Assembly (NCBI GenBank): GCA_002633025.1
Contig: NMRB01000288.1
Coordinates: 32,126 to 96,125 of the forward strand
Direction: 5' to 3'
From: Notospermus geniculatus
Lineage: Eukaryota > Nemertea > Pilidiophora > Heteronemertea > Lineidae
DNA length: 64,000 bases
This document shows, piece after piece, positions 1 through 11,911 of the stretch. The translations under genes were made by a program, and so were the position numbers. Within the stretch, counting starts at the first letter, position 1. The number at the start of each line of letters is the position of its first letter. Under the pieces are notes generated by a model. That model worked only from the letters and a program-made list of their open reading frames with translations. It was not told the origin of the DNA and did no database searches.

Positions 1-1083
1 TTTAGAAGCGTTGGAAAAGTAGTGTTTCAGAAATTAGACTCTTACAGTGCGGTTTTATGTGCATAAATGTACTGTAAGCTTTGTTACTGCAGTAGTTGTT
101 GGCATATTGGTTTTTACCCCGGTAGCCATTTTTTGCCCAGTATTCACTTTTCAACTTGCGAACTTTTGAACGCGGCTTAATATGTCGTGATCTAATCGAC
201 ACAAATTTCTGATTGGCCATGCAGAGAGTCAGTTGCAAAGTAATTCACCGTGGCGTGTACTATCTTCAAAACTTGCTGGCCGTGCACTTGTCAGGAGAAG
301 GCCTAAAGATTCATTGCTGGTAACGTTGCAATTGTAAAAGAGAAGGACCTGAGTGTATAGATCACAGCGATAGGTAACCAGTTCGCCAATTTCGTGAGAC
401 AAAGCGTGGACATCTCACTCTCCCAAATAATGAGGTCATGTTCGGAACCAACACCGACAGATTGCGTCCTCGCCAGGGAGTCCACAATCACCAGATTCTC
501 ACAATAACACCTCCGAAGACAATTAAATTAAGGACAACTTTTCTGACCCGATGCCTCTTAAAGTGGACCGATTAGTCCTAAATTTATCTAACCTGCTGTG
601 GGCGGTTGACATCGTTTCAGATAAGCCGTCCGCCCCGCTGTGAGCATGTGGTCCCATCAGAGCGGGGCATCACAGAGACACGGCGACACGTGTGAGGCTG
701 GACTCCTACGGTGGACGTGGAATCGGTGACTTAACTGGACGCCATGTTCCCGGAACGCCGCGAAGCGGCCAATCTGCGAAGCAATCTGACGTCAAAAGCG
801 GAACGCTGCTGTGATATGGCTATGTAAATAATTTTTCGAGAATGACTAAAAATGGGCTGTGCTTCGCGACTAAGGCGCATTTGAGGCTGGAACGCATGGG
901 GAACGATGAAGACCGTAAAGACTGAAGTTTGAGACGTGGAATTGAGTAAGCAGAGCGTGAAATTATTATTTGCGGGCCTAATTTAGGTTTGGTGTATACG
1001 TCACACAACGCCGCCGACTTGCGCGCCGCCGCCTGGTTACCCAGCCTCGTCCCAGGTGTAGTCACAAATTCAAATTCAAATTT
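1..1083. other. No gene seen
   Basis: Only short open frames without coding character occur here. No repeat could be supported by eye. Confidence 0.5.
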
Positions 1084-1160
1084 CACAGGAGTTCGTCTTC
1101 AACACTGAGACACTCGTCCCCAGGTGTAGTCACAGGAGTTCGTCTTCAACACTGAGACAC
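1084..1160. repeat. 30-bp direct repeat
   Basis: A 30-base unit at 1084-1113 recurs identically at 1131-1160. The linker resembles the sequence just before the first copy (the CCAGGTGTAGTCACA string), so this is a small recent tandem duplication of about 47 bases. Confidence 0.8.
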
Positions 1161-1223
1161 CCTCGACCCTGAGACACCCTTTAGTATGTATGCATCCCCT
1201 CTGTACTATAATATACAGTCTGT

Positions 1224-1267
1224 ACACCCGAACCATGGAGAGGTACACCCCTCCATGGTTCGGGTGT
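1224..1267. repeat. Hairpin, 17-bp perfect arms
   Basis: The arm ACACCCGAACCATGGAG at 1224-1240 is exactly complementary to 1251-1267, leaving a 10-base loop. It is probably a foldback element or its remnant. Confidence 0.8.
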
Positions 1268-1444
1268 CCATCGTTCATGTCATTATTGTATATACCAAGC
1301 CACTGTTCTGTTGTCGACGTTACAATTAGGCCTAGGCCTAATCCACATATTGGCCTGCCTAGGCATACTCATTTGGTACATGACATGTATCTCAAGCCGC
1401 CCGGCGGCTGAACCAACAATGACTGGTTCCGATTCCTCTGGATA

Positions 1445-1502
1445 ATCCGTTGTTTTCAGTCCATCACAACTCATGAGTTGTGATGGACTGAAAACAACGG
1501 AT
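1445..1502. repeat. 58-bp perfect palindrome
   Basis: Two 29-base arms meet with no spacer at an ACTCATGAGT centre (1469-1478). There is no mismatch, which suggests a very recent origin or an assembly fold-back. Confidence 0.9.
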
Positions 1503-2043
1503 CATGAACTGGGCCTAGGCTACGCTTCGGTTTTCCCTATACAAATGTACATGTAGGCCTATCCTTCGAATTCGCGACGCAGGTGGTACCCTGTCCAACC
1601 CAAACATAGCCAGTGGTAGCAACTAGGCTGCACTGATACCAATCGAAGCCTTAGATGACGCAAGTGCAGATGGTGAGCCACAAAATGGCCGCCTTCTTTT
1701 TCATCACTTGAGAAGTTGTACGCGCTGTAATACGATACTAACCTATCACCAAGATGCCCGATACTTCAACTCACTCTTTCATGTCTAGCAAGAGTCCCTT
1801 ACTAAGATCATTCAAATAATGTAGGCAGATTCGAACAGTCTTGTCGAGCAGTGCTGGTCAGGAGGTACACTCGCGTATGATCAACTTCGCCACCATGAAG
1901 GGTGTACATCGATCGTGTGTGTCAAGCTATGAACAAGGTCACTATGCTCCTACCTAAAACCTTCACTGAGATTCAGTTGTACACTTGACAACGACCAAGG
2001 AACACTGGCAGAAACGTCGTGTTAAATAAATCTAGAAAGAATA
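1503..2043. other. No gene seen
   Basis: No convincing open frame or repeat was found. Confidence 0.4.
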
Positions 2044-2093
2044 CGGTAATCCTTGGAGGAATTATACTGACAATTCCTCCACTACCGGTAATC
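2044..2093. mobile_element. Ultra-short palindromic element, imperfect copy
   Basis: The body at 2052-2081 begins CTTGGAGGAATTATACTGA and ends with the complementary ATTCCTCCA. It is flanked by CGGTAATC at 2044-2051 and again at 2086-2093, an apparent 8-bp target duplication. Four extra bases lie between body and right duplication. Confidence 0.7.
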
Positions 2094-2120
2094 AAAAAGT
2101 TGAGAATATGAAATAGAAAT

Positions 2121-2279
2121 CTGGGGCCGGTTGCACAAAATCAGACTAGGCGTAGTATCATTCTATCTCCTAGTTGGCTTCTAACTTTGTATACAAACGC
2201 GTACAAAGTTAGGAGCCAACTAGCAGATAGAATGATACATGTACTACACCTAGTATGCTTTTGTGCAACCGGGCCCGGG
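2121..2279. mobile_element. Foldback MITE, TTGCACAAAA family, older copy
   Basis: The ends are GGGGCCGGTTGCACAAAA and its complement, and the interior is an imperfect palindrome (CTAGTTGGCTTCTAAC and its inverse). It is the same family as 18048-18199 but more diverged between its arms. Confidence 0.85.
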
Positions 2280-2299
2280 TTTCTAAGGTGACCGATATA

Positions 2300-2889
2300 C
2301 AATGTTTGGAGACAAGGAAAAACTTCTAAGAAATTTTACCCAAAAGTTGGATTAGTTATTCGAAACCTTTTTAAAAATGCCATTCAAGCAGATATCAAGG
2401 TCCCGACACCTTTGCAAAAAATTGTCTCGTCTGAACACTGGATTCTTTTGCATTTTAGAGTTCCTCCATGTGGCCTTGGCATTGACGACAAAACCACCGT
2501 TATAATACCGAACAATTGCGGGCTGGAAGATATGTAAATAAATTATGAACCAAATCAGGTACCGGGACTTCGATAATTCACCGATGTCACCTAATTGATA
2601 GATTCTTTGTTCGGGATCCAGGTAGAACTTACCAAATATCACTCTTCAATATCACTTCAATATCATAACACAAAGCAATTGTGTTGTTATCGTCAAAACA
2701 TAGAAAACCAGGCCAATATAAACCTGGAGGAAAAAGAAAGAGTTGCGTTTAGGTTATATAGAAAAGTTTAAAAATTATTGAAGTTTTAAATCTTTTTTGT
2801 TTTGTTTTACTAATTGCTGCAAATTAGTCTAGGCCTAACATTTTACGTTTTTTGGGGTAAAATTGTTTTTCCGTTGTCTCCAAACATTG
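2300..2889. mobile_element. Element with about 24-bp inverted ends
   Basis: CAATGTTTGGAGACAA at 2300 recurs inverted at 2874-2889, and the match continues inward with one base insertion. The interior has no recognisable transposase, so this is a non-autonomous DNA transposon of unassigned superfamily. Confidence 0.7.
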
Positions 2890-3124
2890 GTTGATAATAT
2901 TCATAAAAGCCAGCAGATGCTTTTACTTCAAGTTTTGCTGTACATTCACATTGGACCTCGCTGTGCAAATCTTAAGTAAAAGCAGTTGCTAACCTTTATG
3001 AATACCAGCCATTGTATGTTATGTTTTTTGTCGCAAAGATGGCAGCCAGTGCCGAAATCTTCTAGCTCTAGCGGTGGCTTCTGGAACCAAAGTGACTGGG
3101 GCACCTCGTGCATACAGTGGCGCC

Positions 3125-3334
3125 TTAAAGGAGCACGGTATTGCCACTTTTTCTCGACAGCCGGCGCCACTGTGCCACTCGCCAACGCAGGGAGCAACGA
3201 CGTATTGGCGAGTTGATCCGATTTCCTTCGTACATTTTGTAATGCATTTTTGTAGTTCGTATTACTACCGCTAGGTGGCTCCCTCTACGTCGGCAGTCAA
3301 ATAGCGCATTTGAGATCCAACCGTGCTCCTTTAA
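3125..3334. mobile_element. TTAA-flanked MITE (AGGAGCACGGT family)
   Basis: The inverted ends AGGAGCACGGT/ACCGTGCTCCT are bounded by TTAA at 3125-3128 and 3331-3334. TTAA duplication is typical of piggyBac and Kolobok elements. There is no coding capacity. Inside, at 3268-3280, lies a CTCF-like core, CCGCTAGGTGGCT. Other copies are at 4514-4722 and 51414-51723. Confidence 0.85.
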
Positions 3335-3646
3335 CTCTGGTTATTTTCTGATTGCAACTACCACTCAGTTATAATTGTCTATCGATGTTCGTACCGCCTC
3401 ATCACAAAGTCCAGCTGCTTCTTTCCCACTGCACAACGCACCAAAGGGGTCAGAAACCCCTGGGTCAATATTTTATCGTGCCCTTATTCCGTGCTCTCAA
3501 TCAAAACCGATCGCGCAGCAGCTGTGGTGGTCGGTCTGTGAATTCAGTGCTGGGTAAATGAAGTCATATTACAGGTTAATCAGGGGCTATTCATCTCATC
3601 AGGGCTAGTAATCAGGGAGCACTGAATTTGAATACAAATACGAATT

Positions 3647-4007
3647 TAAGGGGCTTACAGGACGACATTGCGTCTTGAAGCAACTAGCGGTAACTAGCTT
3701 TCCAGCGATGGAAACAACTCTGAGTGACTGATCAGTTGCCGATTTTGTCGTCCTGAGCGTCTCCGAGCAACTGCCGGATCCGCTAGCCGCGTATTGCCTA
3801 TGTTCTACTTGTCAGCGACTAGTTGTTGGAATGGACCGAGGGCATGGAAGACGCGCTGTCGACATGAGCGTGCTGTTCGAGGTAACTGCCAGTTGCTCCG
3901 AGTTCCTCTCAATCGCTGAAATGTCGACCTGCGCGTGGTGGTTTTTTGATCTGCGACGGGTCCGTCGAGTTGCTTCAAGACCCAATGTCGACCTGTAAGC
4001 CCCTTTA
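3647..4007. mobile_element. MITE, about 40-bp inverted ends
   Basis: AAGGGGCTTACAGGACGACA at the left is mirrored by TGTCGACCTGTAAGCCCCTT at the right, and the match continues through a TCTTGAAGCAACT block. TA dinucleotides border both ends. The interior has no open frame of note. Confidence 0.8.
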
Positions 4008-4378
4008 TGTCATTTTTTCATGCTGGTTGAGAGTGGCCGACAAAATTGGTTTTCGCAGTTAAGGAGTTCAGGGCAGTATTTGTCCGACGGATGCCCTTTA
4101 TTGCGAAAGGGCATCCGCTTCGCATGGTCTGTCACTTTATTCAGAAGTGTCAGACGACACTCCGATAAACAAAAACCTACATGTCTATTAGGGCCTATTC
4201 GTTTACGTACACAACTTTATGAAGGAGTACTTAGTATGTAAAAAGTAAAAAAATATTTACAAGTTTTGGAACTTGTAAAAGTTTTGAAACTCTCACAAAC
4301 CAAGAATTAAAAAAAGGCCGGGTTACATTGAAGTTGTTGAACTCGGTTAAAAGTGGACTCGCGAGACTGCTTCTTTAA

Positions 4379-4454
4379 GATGTAACACTTTTGATCAACG
4401 AAAGTGTTTGGTAAAGGGTTATCAAACACTTTCGTTGATCAAAAGTGTTACATC
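4379..4454. repeat. Hairpin, 32-bp perfect arms
   Basis: Positions 4379-4410 and 4423-4454 are exact inverse complements around a 12-base loop. A diverged relative with a shared CCAGGTTTTT tail lies at about 7745-7856, so this is part of an interspersed foldback family. Confidence 0.85.
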
Positions 4455-4513
4455 TTCATACAACATCCAGGTTTTTCGAGGAACGTTATAGCTCGTACGG
4501 CGAGATAGCCTCT

Positions 4514-4722
4514 TTAAAGGACCACGGTATTGCCACTTTTTCTCGACAGCCGGCGCCACTGCGCCACTCTCCAACCCAGGGACTGACTACATTGTCGGCG
4601 AATTGACCCCAGTACGTACATTTTGTAATGTATTTCTGTAGTTCTTCTTACTGCCGCTAGGTGGCTCTCTCTACGTCGGCAGTCAAATAACGCATTTGAG
4701 ATCCAATACCGTGCTCCTTTAA
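4514..4722. mobile_element. TTAA-flanked MITE, second copy
   Basis: It is in the same orientation and family as 3125-3334, with TTAA at 4514-4517 and 4719-4722. The CTCF-like core is conserved at 4654-4666. The left end carries one substitution (AGGACCACGGT). Confidence 0.85.
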
Positions 4723-5374
4723 TTTCGTTCTTATCATTCCTGGGGCACCTTTCAAAGTCACAAAGAGAAACTGATGACAGAAATCTTTACCCTCTGCTCG
4801 CGAGGGTCGACCTACCCTCGGGCCAGACCCTGAGAGATGTCACAGCAGGCAGGCAAATCACACCACAAACCACAATAACACGGCAATTAATTATTCCCCT
4901 GCCTTATCGCACTCTGATCCAAGGTTAAAAGATAGAACCCCGTTAGAATTAATAACTTATCTATAAACGTCAACTGTGGAGTTTACCAAGCGACAGCCTG
5001 GGGGTAAGTACAGTATATTCTATGCATTGCTAATCTATACTGCTGGAAGTCGGCTCAATAAAGTCACACTTAGAAGCTTTGGTGTTTTGCCTCGAAATTC
5101 GGCATGGTAAGAGGATACCATATCCTGATGCAACGGGCGGTTTAATTTGCGAAGAGGACTTTGTTGTGTGGTAGCAATTTTACTTTTTAAGGGTGTTGTT
5201 CGATTGCTTTCTAAATTCTCCCTACCGCACAACGTGTTGCACCAATTCCAGCTGTGCCGTGCATTTCAACCTCGGCCAAAATCAGAATCGCGGACTACCA
5301 CGGGTTTTTGTGCCCCTAAATAGTGCTTTATGAAGAGGGACAAGACCTATCGAAGGGGTAAACTCTATGATGAT

Positions 5375-5455
5375 CTATTTTTCCAGTGTCTATTTTTCCG
5401 ATGACTTTTTTCCAGTGTCTATTTTTCCGGTGACTTCTTTCCAGCATCTTTTTAC
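5375..5455. repeat. Short tandem repeat, about 30-bp unit
   Basis: The phrase CTATTTTTCCAGTGT and its variants recur about three times, alternating with TGACTT. It has low complexity and no coding signal. Confidence 0.6.
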
Positions 5456-5492
5456 TTGGATTCTGCTTAGGGGCATTTAGCTGCTGTATTAG

Positions 5493-5860
5493 GGCAAGCA
5501 AAAAAAATCTTTAGTTTATCGTCCTCCGCCCGCGCCAATTTTCAGCGCCCTTCAAAATTTCTTTTTATTTTTTATCAGTGTGAATTTCGCGCCGAGCCGC
5601 GTATCACAGCGCCGCCAAGCGGTAGATCTGTAAACAACAGTTTCTAAAGCATGCTCTTCATGCATTTTCAGCGTTTTCAATAACCATTTACAAAATGTAA
5701 GTGGACTGTGAACCTTTTGGTGACATAACATGTTCAGGAGGAGCTGATTTTGTAATATCTTCGTACCAAAGTAAAATAAAAAATAAAAATAAAAAGTGCC
5801 CCCTTGCCTACTTTCAAGAACCACTCGGACGATAAACTGAAAATTTTTTTTTGCTTGTCC
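5493..5860. mobile_element. MITE with about 33-bp inverted ends
   Basis: GGCAAGCAAAAAAAATCTTT with GTTTATCGTCC at the left is inverted at 5827-5860. The interior is AT-rich and non-coding. The superfamily is undetermined. Confidence 0.75.
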
Positions 5861-6711
5861 TTACTGATTTTTGTTTTCAAGTAGGCCAACAGACTGGCTA
5901 AGTAGCCTCCTAGCTGGGCAGTACATGGGACGACTTATAGTAATGATTTTTTGGTACTCAAGTAGGCCTAGAGACTGGGGTAAGAAAGATTTGGGTCATT
6001 TTGGATTTGGATCATTTCGGATTTGGAGCTGTTCGTTTTGACCATGGAGGTGTTATTAAATTTCCATGGTTGTGACAGGCCAAGGTGTTCAATTACAAAC
6101 AAAATTCTAAATAATTTCAGAATCATACTAATTGCAGGACGCTGAAAGCTTAGCAACTGGACAAAATCCGAAGATAACAGAAACCCCTTTTGAAGGAGTC
6201 GTGAGAAAACCCTCAAAAAGGTGCAAAAATACACGCACCTTATCTAAACACGGTTTTAGAATGCTTTTTTGGAAAAATGACCACAATATGCTTCCTTTGT
6301 TAAAACTGTGGTAATTTAAACACCTTTCCGAAACAATACAAGCTATGCAAACACTAATTTGTAAAGACGACTTGTACACCGGATGTTTTCTGATTCTGAA
6401 TCCAGCAGGGAAATCATCCAGAACGACTTTTCGACATGGAAAACAAAGATGGCGGATGGCAACAAGATAAATATGTTCATTAAAGGTCTGTTTCCACATT
6501 GCTGAGGAAATTGGTGTATTTTTTAGTCACGAAGGAAATGTGGAACCCCTTGTACAATAGACATACTTCTACTCTGTTGCCAAGATAGGCAACTGTGGGA
6601 TGATTTTTACCCTATATGTGATACATGAACAACCCAACAAACTGGTGTTGTTGAATTTTGAAGAAGACTTGGCGTTATATTTTGAAGAATTTCATATACT
6701 ACATGTATATT

Positions 6712-6858
6712 GCTAGACTTTTCCGTCAGGGCCGAAGCCATGGCATTATTGGCCCTGGTAAGACGGAAGAGGCCATCTCAAGCTACTCATGTTCCTCACT
6801 TGGATGGGGTTTTTTACTTGCTCTTGCAAAGGCACAAGGTGCAAGGCACCGAAAGCGC
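6712..6858 (-). mobile_element. tRNA-SINE 3' part, minus orientation
   Basis: The reverse complement matches the SINE body seen at 10250-10420 and 22310-22425, with its GACCCCATCCAAGTGAGGAA and GCTTCGGCCCTGA segments. The tRNA-like head is absent, as in a 5'-truncated SINE. Confidence 0.7.
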
Positions 6859-6859
6859 A

Positions 6860-7053
6860 AAGCCCAAACGGGGGTATGGGGCCCCTCCCCCAGAAAAAAT
6901 TGACAATTTAAGTGCTTTTAGATGCATTTTCCAGGCATCTGCATGAGAGCAAAATACTCGAATTTTTATGTGATCGAATTTTTCTTGCTAAAAAATCATT
7001 GCTTCGCCAAAAATAGGGGGCGTACGCCCCCACGCCCCCTGGATCCGACCCTG
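6860..7053. mobile_element. Truncated hAT-like element
   Basis: The CCTCCCCCAGAAAA segment and the terminal CTGGATCCGACCCTG match the element at 30139-30437. The left end is missing, and the piece abuts the minus-strand SINE fragment. Confidence 0.65.
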
Positions 7054-8064
7054 TTACATGCAGCAAGATGATCACACTGGCGAGGTGACAAGTTAAAGCT
7101 AGACCGAAGGCAGAAAAATTAATGGTCAAGTCCAAGAAATGGAGCTTTACATGGATGTTTGTGCCGTAGAGGATAAAGAGTAAAGTATACGAAATCCAAA
7201 ACTAGAAAAACCCATTGGCATCCTTTCTCTACAAAAGCCATTCAGAGACGATTCCTGTCTTGAGTCGTATTTACACAACCCGACACAAGAAAAATATCCC
7301 CGGGATTATGATCATGATTTGTTATCAATGGGCCCTGAGGGGGTAGGGTCTGGGGTCGGATTGCACTGAAAGTATTCGGACCCTAGAGACATGCGGGGCT
7401 TCGTGTTTGCAGACTCGAAGACAAAGAAAGTTGACTTGGACTTTTGAAAATGTTTGGACAATGTTATGACTTTGTCAGCTGTCGCCTGCCCCTATTTACA
7501 GTGTAGGCCTATGTACATGCCTTATGAAGAAAACCCTGATTGGTTTTTGTATACCACTTGATGCTAAGTTCACCCTTTCGACTCGCCGACCCTTTTTCCC
7601 TATACTGATTTAATAGTTAAGTTGGCAGACCCTCTTAGTTCGCACAGCAAATGACTAACGTTGTGGGACTTTCAAAATATATAAATCGTTTTTTACTTTT
7701 TTTCATAAGCTTATTAAAAGTTGTATATGCACAGGAATAGGTCCGATTTAATGGGATGTTGATTATCAAACATTTTCTTTGATCATAAGTTTTATTAAGT
7801 TTTAAGTTATTAGTCATAAGTTTTATCTTTATTAACAACCAGGTTTTTGAGGGGCGCTGAAACTTAGACTTGTCTCGCCATTTCCCACAGTCTGGGATTG
7901 GCCCTTTGTAGCCCCCGCCAGGATGCCAATGTTATTCTCCTGGCGCCCTCGTTTCCTGAAGTCTAAAAGGGTAGGAAAAGGGTGAAGGGGTACAATCTTC
8001 ACGTCAGGTAAATATAGGTCCTCATATGTTCGGGCTATTTGACCCTCTTTATTTTAATGGGGTA
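7054..8064. other. No gene seen
   Basis: This stretch holds unassigned sequence plus a degraded relative (7745-7856) of the 4379 hairpin family. Confidence 0.4.
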
Positions 8065-8504
8065 NNNNNNNNNNNNNNNNNNNNNNNNNNNNNNNNNNNN
8101 NNNNNNNNNNNNNNNNNNNNNNNNNNNNNNNNNNNNNNNNNNNNNNNNNNNNNNNNNNNNNNNNNNNNNNNNNNNNNNNNNNNNNNNNNNNNNNNNNNNN
8201 NNNNNNNNNNNNNNNNNNNNNNNNNNNNNNNNNNNNNNNNNNNNNNNNNNNNNNNNNNNNNNNNNNNNNNNNNNNNNNNNNNNNNNNNNNNNNNNNNNNN
8301 NNNNNNNNNNNNNNNNNNNNNNNNNNNNNNNNNNNNNNNNNNNNNNNNNNNNNNNNNNNNNNNNNNNNNNNNNNNNNNNNNNNNNNNNNNNNNNNNNNNN
8401 NNNNNNNNNNNNNNNNNNNNNNNNNNNNNNNNNNNNNNNNNNNNNNNNNNNNNNNNNNNNNNNNNNNNNNNNNNNNNNNNNNNNNNNNNNNNNNNNNNNN
8501 NNNN
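8065..8504. other. Assembly gap (440 N)
   Basis: The run of N interrupts the sequence. Open frames that cross it are artefacts. A single further N sits at 18737. Confidence 1.
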
Positions 8505-10110
8505 GTACGTCCTTTCCGGCCCCCTCTGGATCCGTGCCTGGGGCTAACTTTTGGATTGGTAGGTAGGGGTAGGTGAAAATATATCCTGAGTAGAACCTCC
8601 TTTAACGGACACCTTGTCAGGAGGACACCTCTCTATTAAGGACGGTGAAGTTCAGTCCCAAATTCATCATTTCTATTCATTTCAACCTCTGTAATCAGGA
8701 CACCTTTCAATTAAAGGGGAACTGACCACTTTGCCAGCCAAACTGGGCTACCTACACCTCAAAATGCCTTATGATATCACTTCAGGACTCACAATAGTTT
8801 GATTCGAAAATCTCCACCCATTTCCGAAATAAACACCAAAATGTAATTTTCGAATTCAAATTTCCCTCTCAATTAGTGATGTCATTCAATCAGAGAACCA
8901 TTACAATATAGTGACCATTGCAAAATATGCTATATCTGTATCTAAGACAGCTGGACAGAATATATTTCTAATGTCAACCACGTTGCCGTGATTGAGAATC
9001 AATAAGTCAGCCATGTGGGGATCTTTACACCTGAAATTCAGGTGAAAATTCAGAAATAATTGAAAATACCATATTTTCAGTCCCAGATGTGTCCTTATAG
9101 AGAGGGTCCACGTGCAGTTTAAATACCCAGGACGACATTACCCTTTCGGTTGCAAGCAGTGCCCCTGTGAGGGTGACAAAGACCCCCTGTCAGTCAAGCA
9201 GTGGGAGGGACCTAAACCCATCTGCATAATAGCCTTACAATCAGCCAGAGAAAGGGACCAATTATCGACCAGCAAGGGTCAGCTGACTCAGGGGTTTATG
9301 GACAGCGTGAACTAATGGGATCAGAGTTGGGAAAGGGCCCAAAGGGTCGAAACGTTGGAATTGGGAAAGTGTTGTTCGAATGCATGCGTTTATAGGATAG
9401 ATTTGAGTGCGATAGGAATTTAACAAACTGTACATTGGATTACACTCTTTGATATTTTTGGAATATTTCGATATTTTTTTTGGATTCTGTTCTGATATCG
9501 TTTCTTTTGGAATGTCATTGGGAGAAGGTAGGTCCTGTGTACATTAATCGTCAATTTCTTTTTGCTGTTACTTGATAAAGCTGGTGTGCCTTATGGTGGC
9601 AAAAAGACTCTGAAAGATGCATGTCTGTGAACTAAAACCTACGTGCTGCCGAAATCATGGCTTTGATTTTTGAACCATGTCATGGGCATTAGAACGCGCT
9701 AACCTCATGAAACTCCCAGCTCCAGTAAGTTTTTTGGGCAGTTTTTTTACCGTAGCCATGGAAGTATAGCCGTACCACACCCGGATACCACACATTCTTA
9801 CTCGATTTTTATCTCTCACACGGCTTTCGCTCCCTCAGATGATCTTACAGAGATTTTTTGGTTTTCCGTATGTTTGCTACTAGCTAATATGAGTGCATGT
9901 CTGGCGAAATGATCTTACAGACAAATTTTCAAATTTGAAACATGCGTTTCTAAATACATACTTTCTAATGGGGCTATATTAACACCGCTACCAACTGCAC
10001 TCCAGCACCTGCCACACCTCATTGTACAATTTTAGTACACCTTTTGGTACGAATAAATTATAAAGTACAATTATTTTTTGTCATCCTGCTCACTGCATAA
10101 GTTAAGAGTC
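8505..10110. other. No gene seen; degraded repeats
   Basis: The stretch at 8590-8720 (CCTTTAACGGACACCTT, then GGACACCTCTCTATTAAGGA) resembles ends of Tc1/mariner-type repeats. A similar block lies at 21535-21680. The rest is unassigned. Confidence 0.4.
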
Positions 10111-10117
10111 CTAAATT

Positions 10118-10420
10118 GCCAATAATTGCCAATTGGTTAATATTGCGTCCGCTTAGCAACAGCGGGAGGCCCGGATTTGAATCCGGCCAGGACCGTAGAC
10201 TTTGTGATTAATAATTGTCCGTCGCATGGGAAGCCATGGTGCATGCTTGTAGCTTGTGCCTTTGCAAGGACAAGTAAAAGACCCCATCCAAGTGAGGAAC
10301 TAGTGTAGCTTGGGATGGCCTCTTTCGTACCTTGGAGGAATTATACCTGAATTCCTTCAAGTTAGTACTTATAATCACGGGCCAGTAATGGCTTCGGCCC
10401 TGATGGAAAAATCTATATAC
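10118..10420 (+). mobile_element. tRNA-derived SINE
   Basis: The head reads like a tRNA: GGTTAATATTGCGTCCGCTT, then a GGAGGC stem and a B box at GATTTGAATCC. It runs into the conserved body with CCCATCCAAGTGAGGAA and ends near GCTTCGGCCCTGA. An ultra-short palindrome, 10331-10361, is inserted in the body. The acceptor stem is degenerate, so this is not a functional tRNA gene. Confidence 0.8.
10331..10361. mobile_element. Ultra-short palindromic element inside SINE
   Basis: CTTGGAGGAATTATACCTGA followed by ATTCCTTCAAG forms a foldback with the same ends as 16925-16966. No clean flanking duplication is visible, apart from GTAC on each side. Confidence 0.6.
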
Positions 10421-11188
10421 ATCATGCTCATGACATACGTTTTGTCCCCAAGGATCGTCCCTTCAAAAAGGTAGTCACACAACACTGGCATAGGCCTTGT
10501 GTAAAGCACAGTGAGTCACGTCACGAAACACGTGCTATAGTATACTATAGTATCGCCCTCTAACTTAAAAATGCCGAACAACACTTAAGCCCCTTTTCAC
10601 TTGAACTTGAATGACCCTTTTAAGGGCCCAGGGGTGACATAATCCGCATCCCTTAAGACATAACTCACTTCGGAATGTGCTTTTATCTGAATATAAACCA
10701 ACAAGGGTAGGCGACCATATTTTGTTTCCCATAAATAATTTGTATTTTTTAGCAAGGGTATTTGTGCGGCCCCTGATGACGTACAGGAACGGCACAAATC
10801 TCCCGCGCACAGCTTTCCCGCCACGGTTGAGTGACCTGTGACTTCACATGTCGCTTATCACAATGAGAAAAGCAAACAGTGTGAAAATATAAGCACGTGT
10901 TTTGGAGTATTTGGCGTTTTCTGCGCTCTATGAATAAAAAATATTGTAACCTTCCCCCCGCCATCTTGTAACAAATGTATTGTGTTAAAGAATGTAAGAA
11001 TGCTCTAAGCGTTGTCATGTTGAGCAAATAAAATTCTATTCTATTCTCTTCTATTTGTGTGTATAAAGAGATTGTTTCCATAATAACGATTTAGAGTTCT
11101 GTATTGGAGTTTCAGGGATTTTAATATCGCCAAAATATCACGCATTGCAGGAAGTTTAGTATCGGGCGCCAAAATATCATAGATTGGA

Positions 11189-11343
11189 GTTCCAGGGATT
11201 TTGATATCACCAAAATATCGTTCCAGGGATTTTGATATCACCAAAATATCGTTCCAGGGATTTTGATATCACCAAAATATCGTTCCAGGGATTTTGATAT
11301 CACCAAAATATCGTTCCAGGGATTTTGATATCACCAAAAATAT
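11189..11343. repeat. 31-bp tandem repeat, five copies
   Basis: The unit GTTCCAGGGATTTTGATATC plus ACCAAAATATC repeats head to tail, and four copies are identical. Each unit contains the inverted pair ATTTTG/CAAAAT. Degenerate units precede the array from about 11108. Confidence 0.95.
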
Positions 11344-11503
11344 CGATCTGCTTTAGATAAGGCTGCTGAATTTGTTACATTTTAAAAATTTGTTCTTTGT
11401 TTTTCAGATTAGCAGATGAAATATACCGGTACTGCCCTTTGACTATGGATTAATTTTTCTCGGAAAATATTCGGTAAGTTCAAAATTCTGTCGGATGGAG
11501 TTA

Positions 11504-11549
11504 ATGCATCCTTGGAGGAATTATCAGTATAATTCCTCCAAGATGCATC
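11504..11549. mobile_element. Ultra-short palindromic element, 32 bp, 7-bp duplication
   Basis: The body at 11511-11542 is a perfect palindrome: 14-base arms CTTGGAGGAATTAT around CAGT. It is flanked on both sides by ATGCATC (11504-11510 and 11543-11549). Confidence 0.85.
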
Positions 11550-11911
11550 TGACGAGGGGGAGGGGTGACAGTGACATGATTGTTTTGAAATTGCGGATAA
11601 ACACACATTATGCATGTTTATTTGCCTGGTGTCAAATTTTCCGGCCTACTTTACAAGAATTTTTTAACTAAACATATGTCTGTGTTAAAATTCACACCAG
11701 CACGAAAGCCGTGTGACATGTTTTTAGAGCGATTCAGATCTTAAAATGTTCCAGAGCTACATGTATCCTTTTGTTTTACATATAATCGATTTGGTTCCAT
11801 CCTATAGTACACGCCTTGTATAAGTAATTAGTATTCGTTAATTACTCTGCCTGTGTAACCAGTAATTAATCCCAGGTGGGGCCCCCGCAGTCAGCTTTGT
11901 TTCTTGTAAAC

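Noticed and set aside
6132-6314. Possible exon with acceptor ACTAATTGCAG and 60 codons
   Set aside because: Codon content is plausible on the plus strand, but a longer frame exists antisense, there is no donor, and no homology is recognised.
8026-8566. Open frames of about 175 codons
   Set aside because: They consist almost entirely of the 440-base N gap.
10141-10200. tRNA gene
   Set aside because: Pol III boxes are present but the stems are degenerate, and the segment continues into a dispersed SINE body.
11189-11343. CRISPR-like array
   Set aside because: The units are contiguous with no unique spacers, and the context is a eukaryotic genome.
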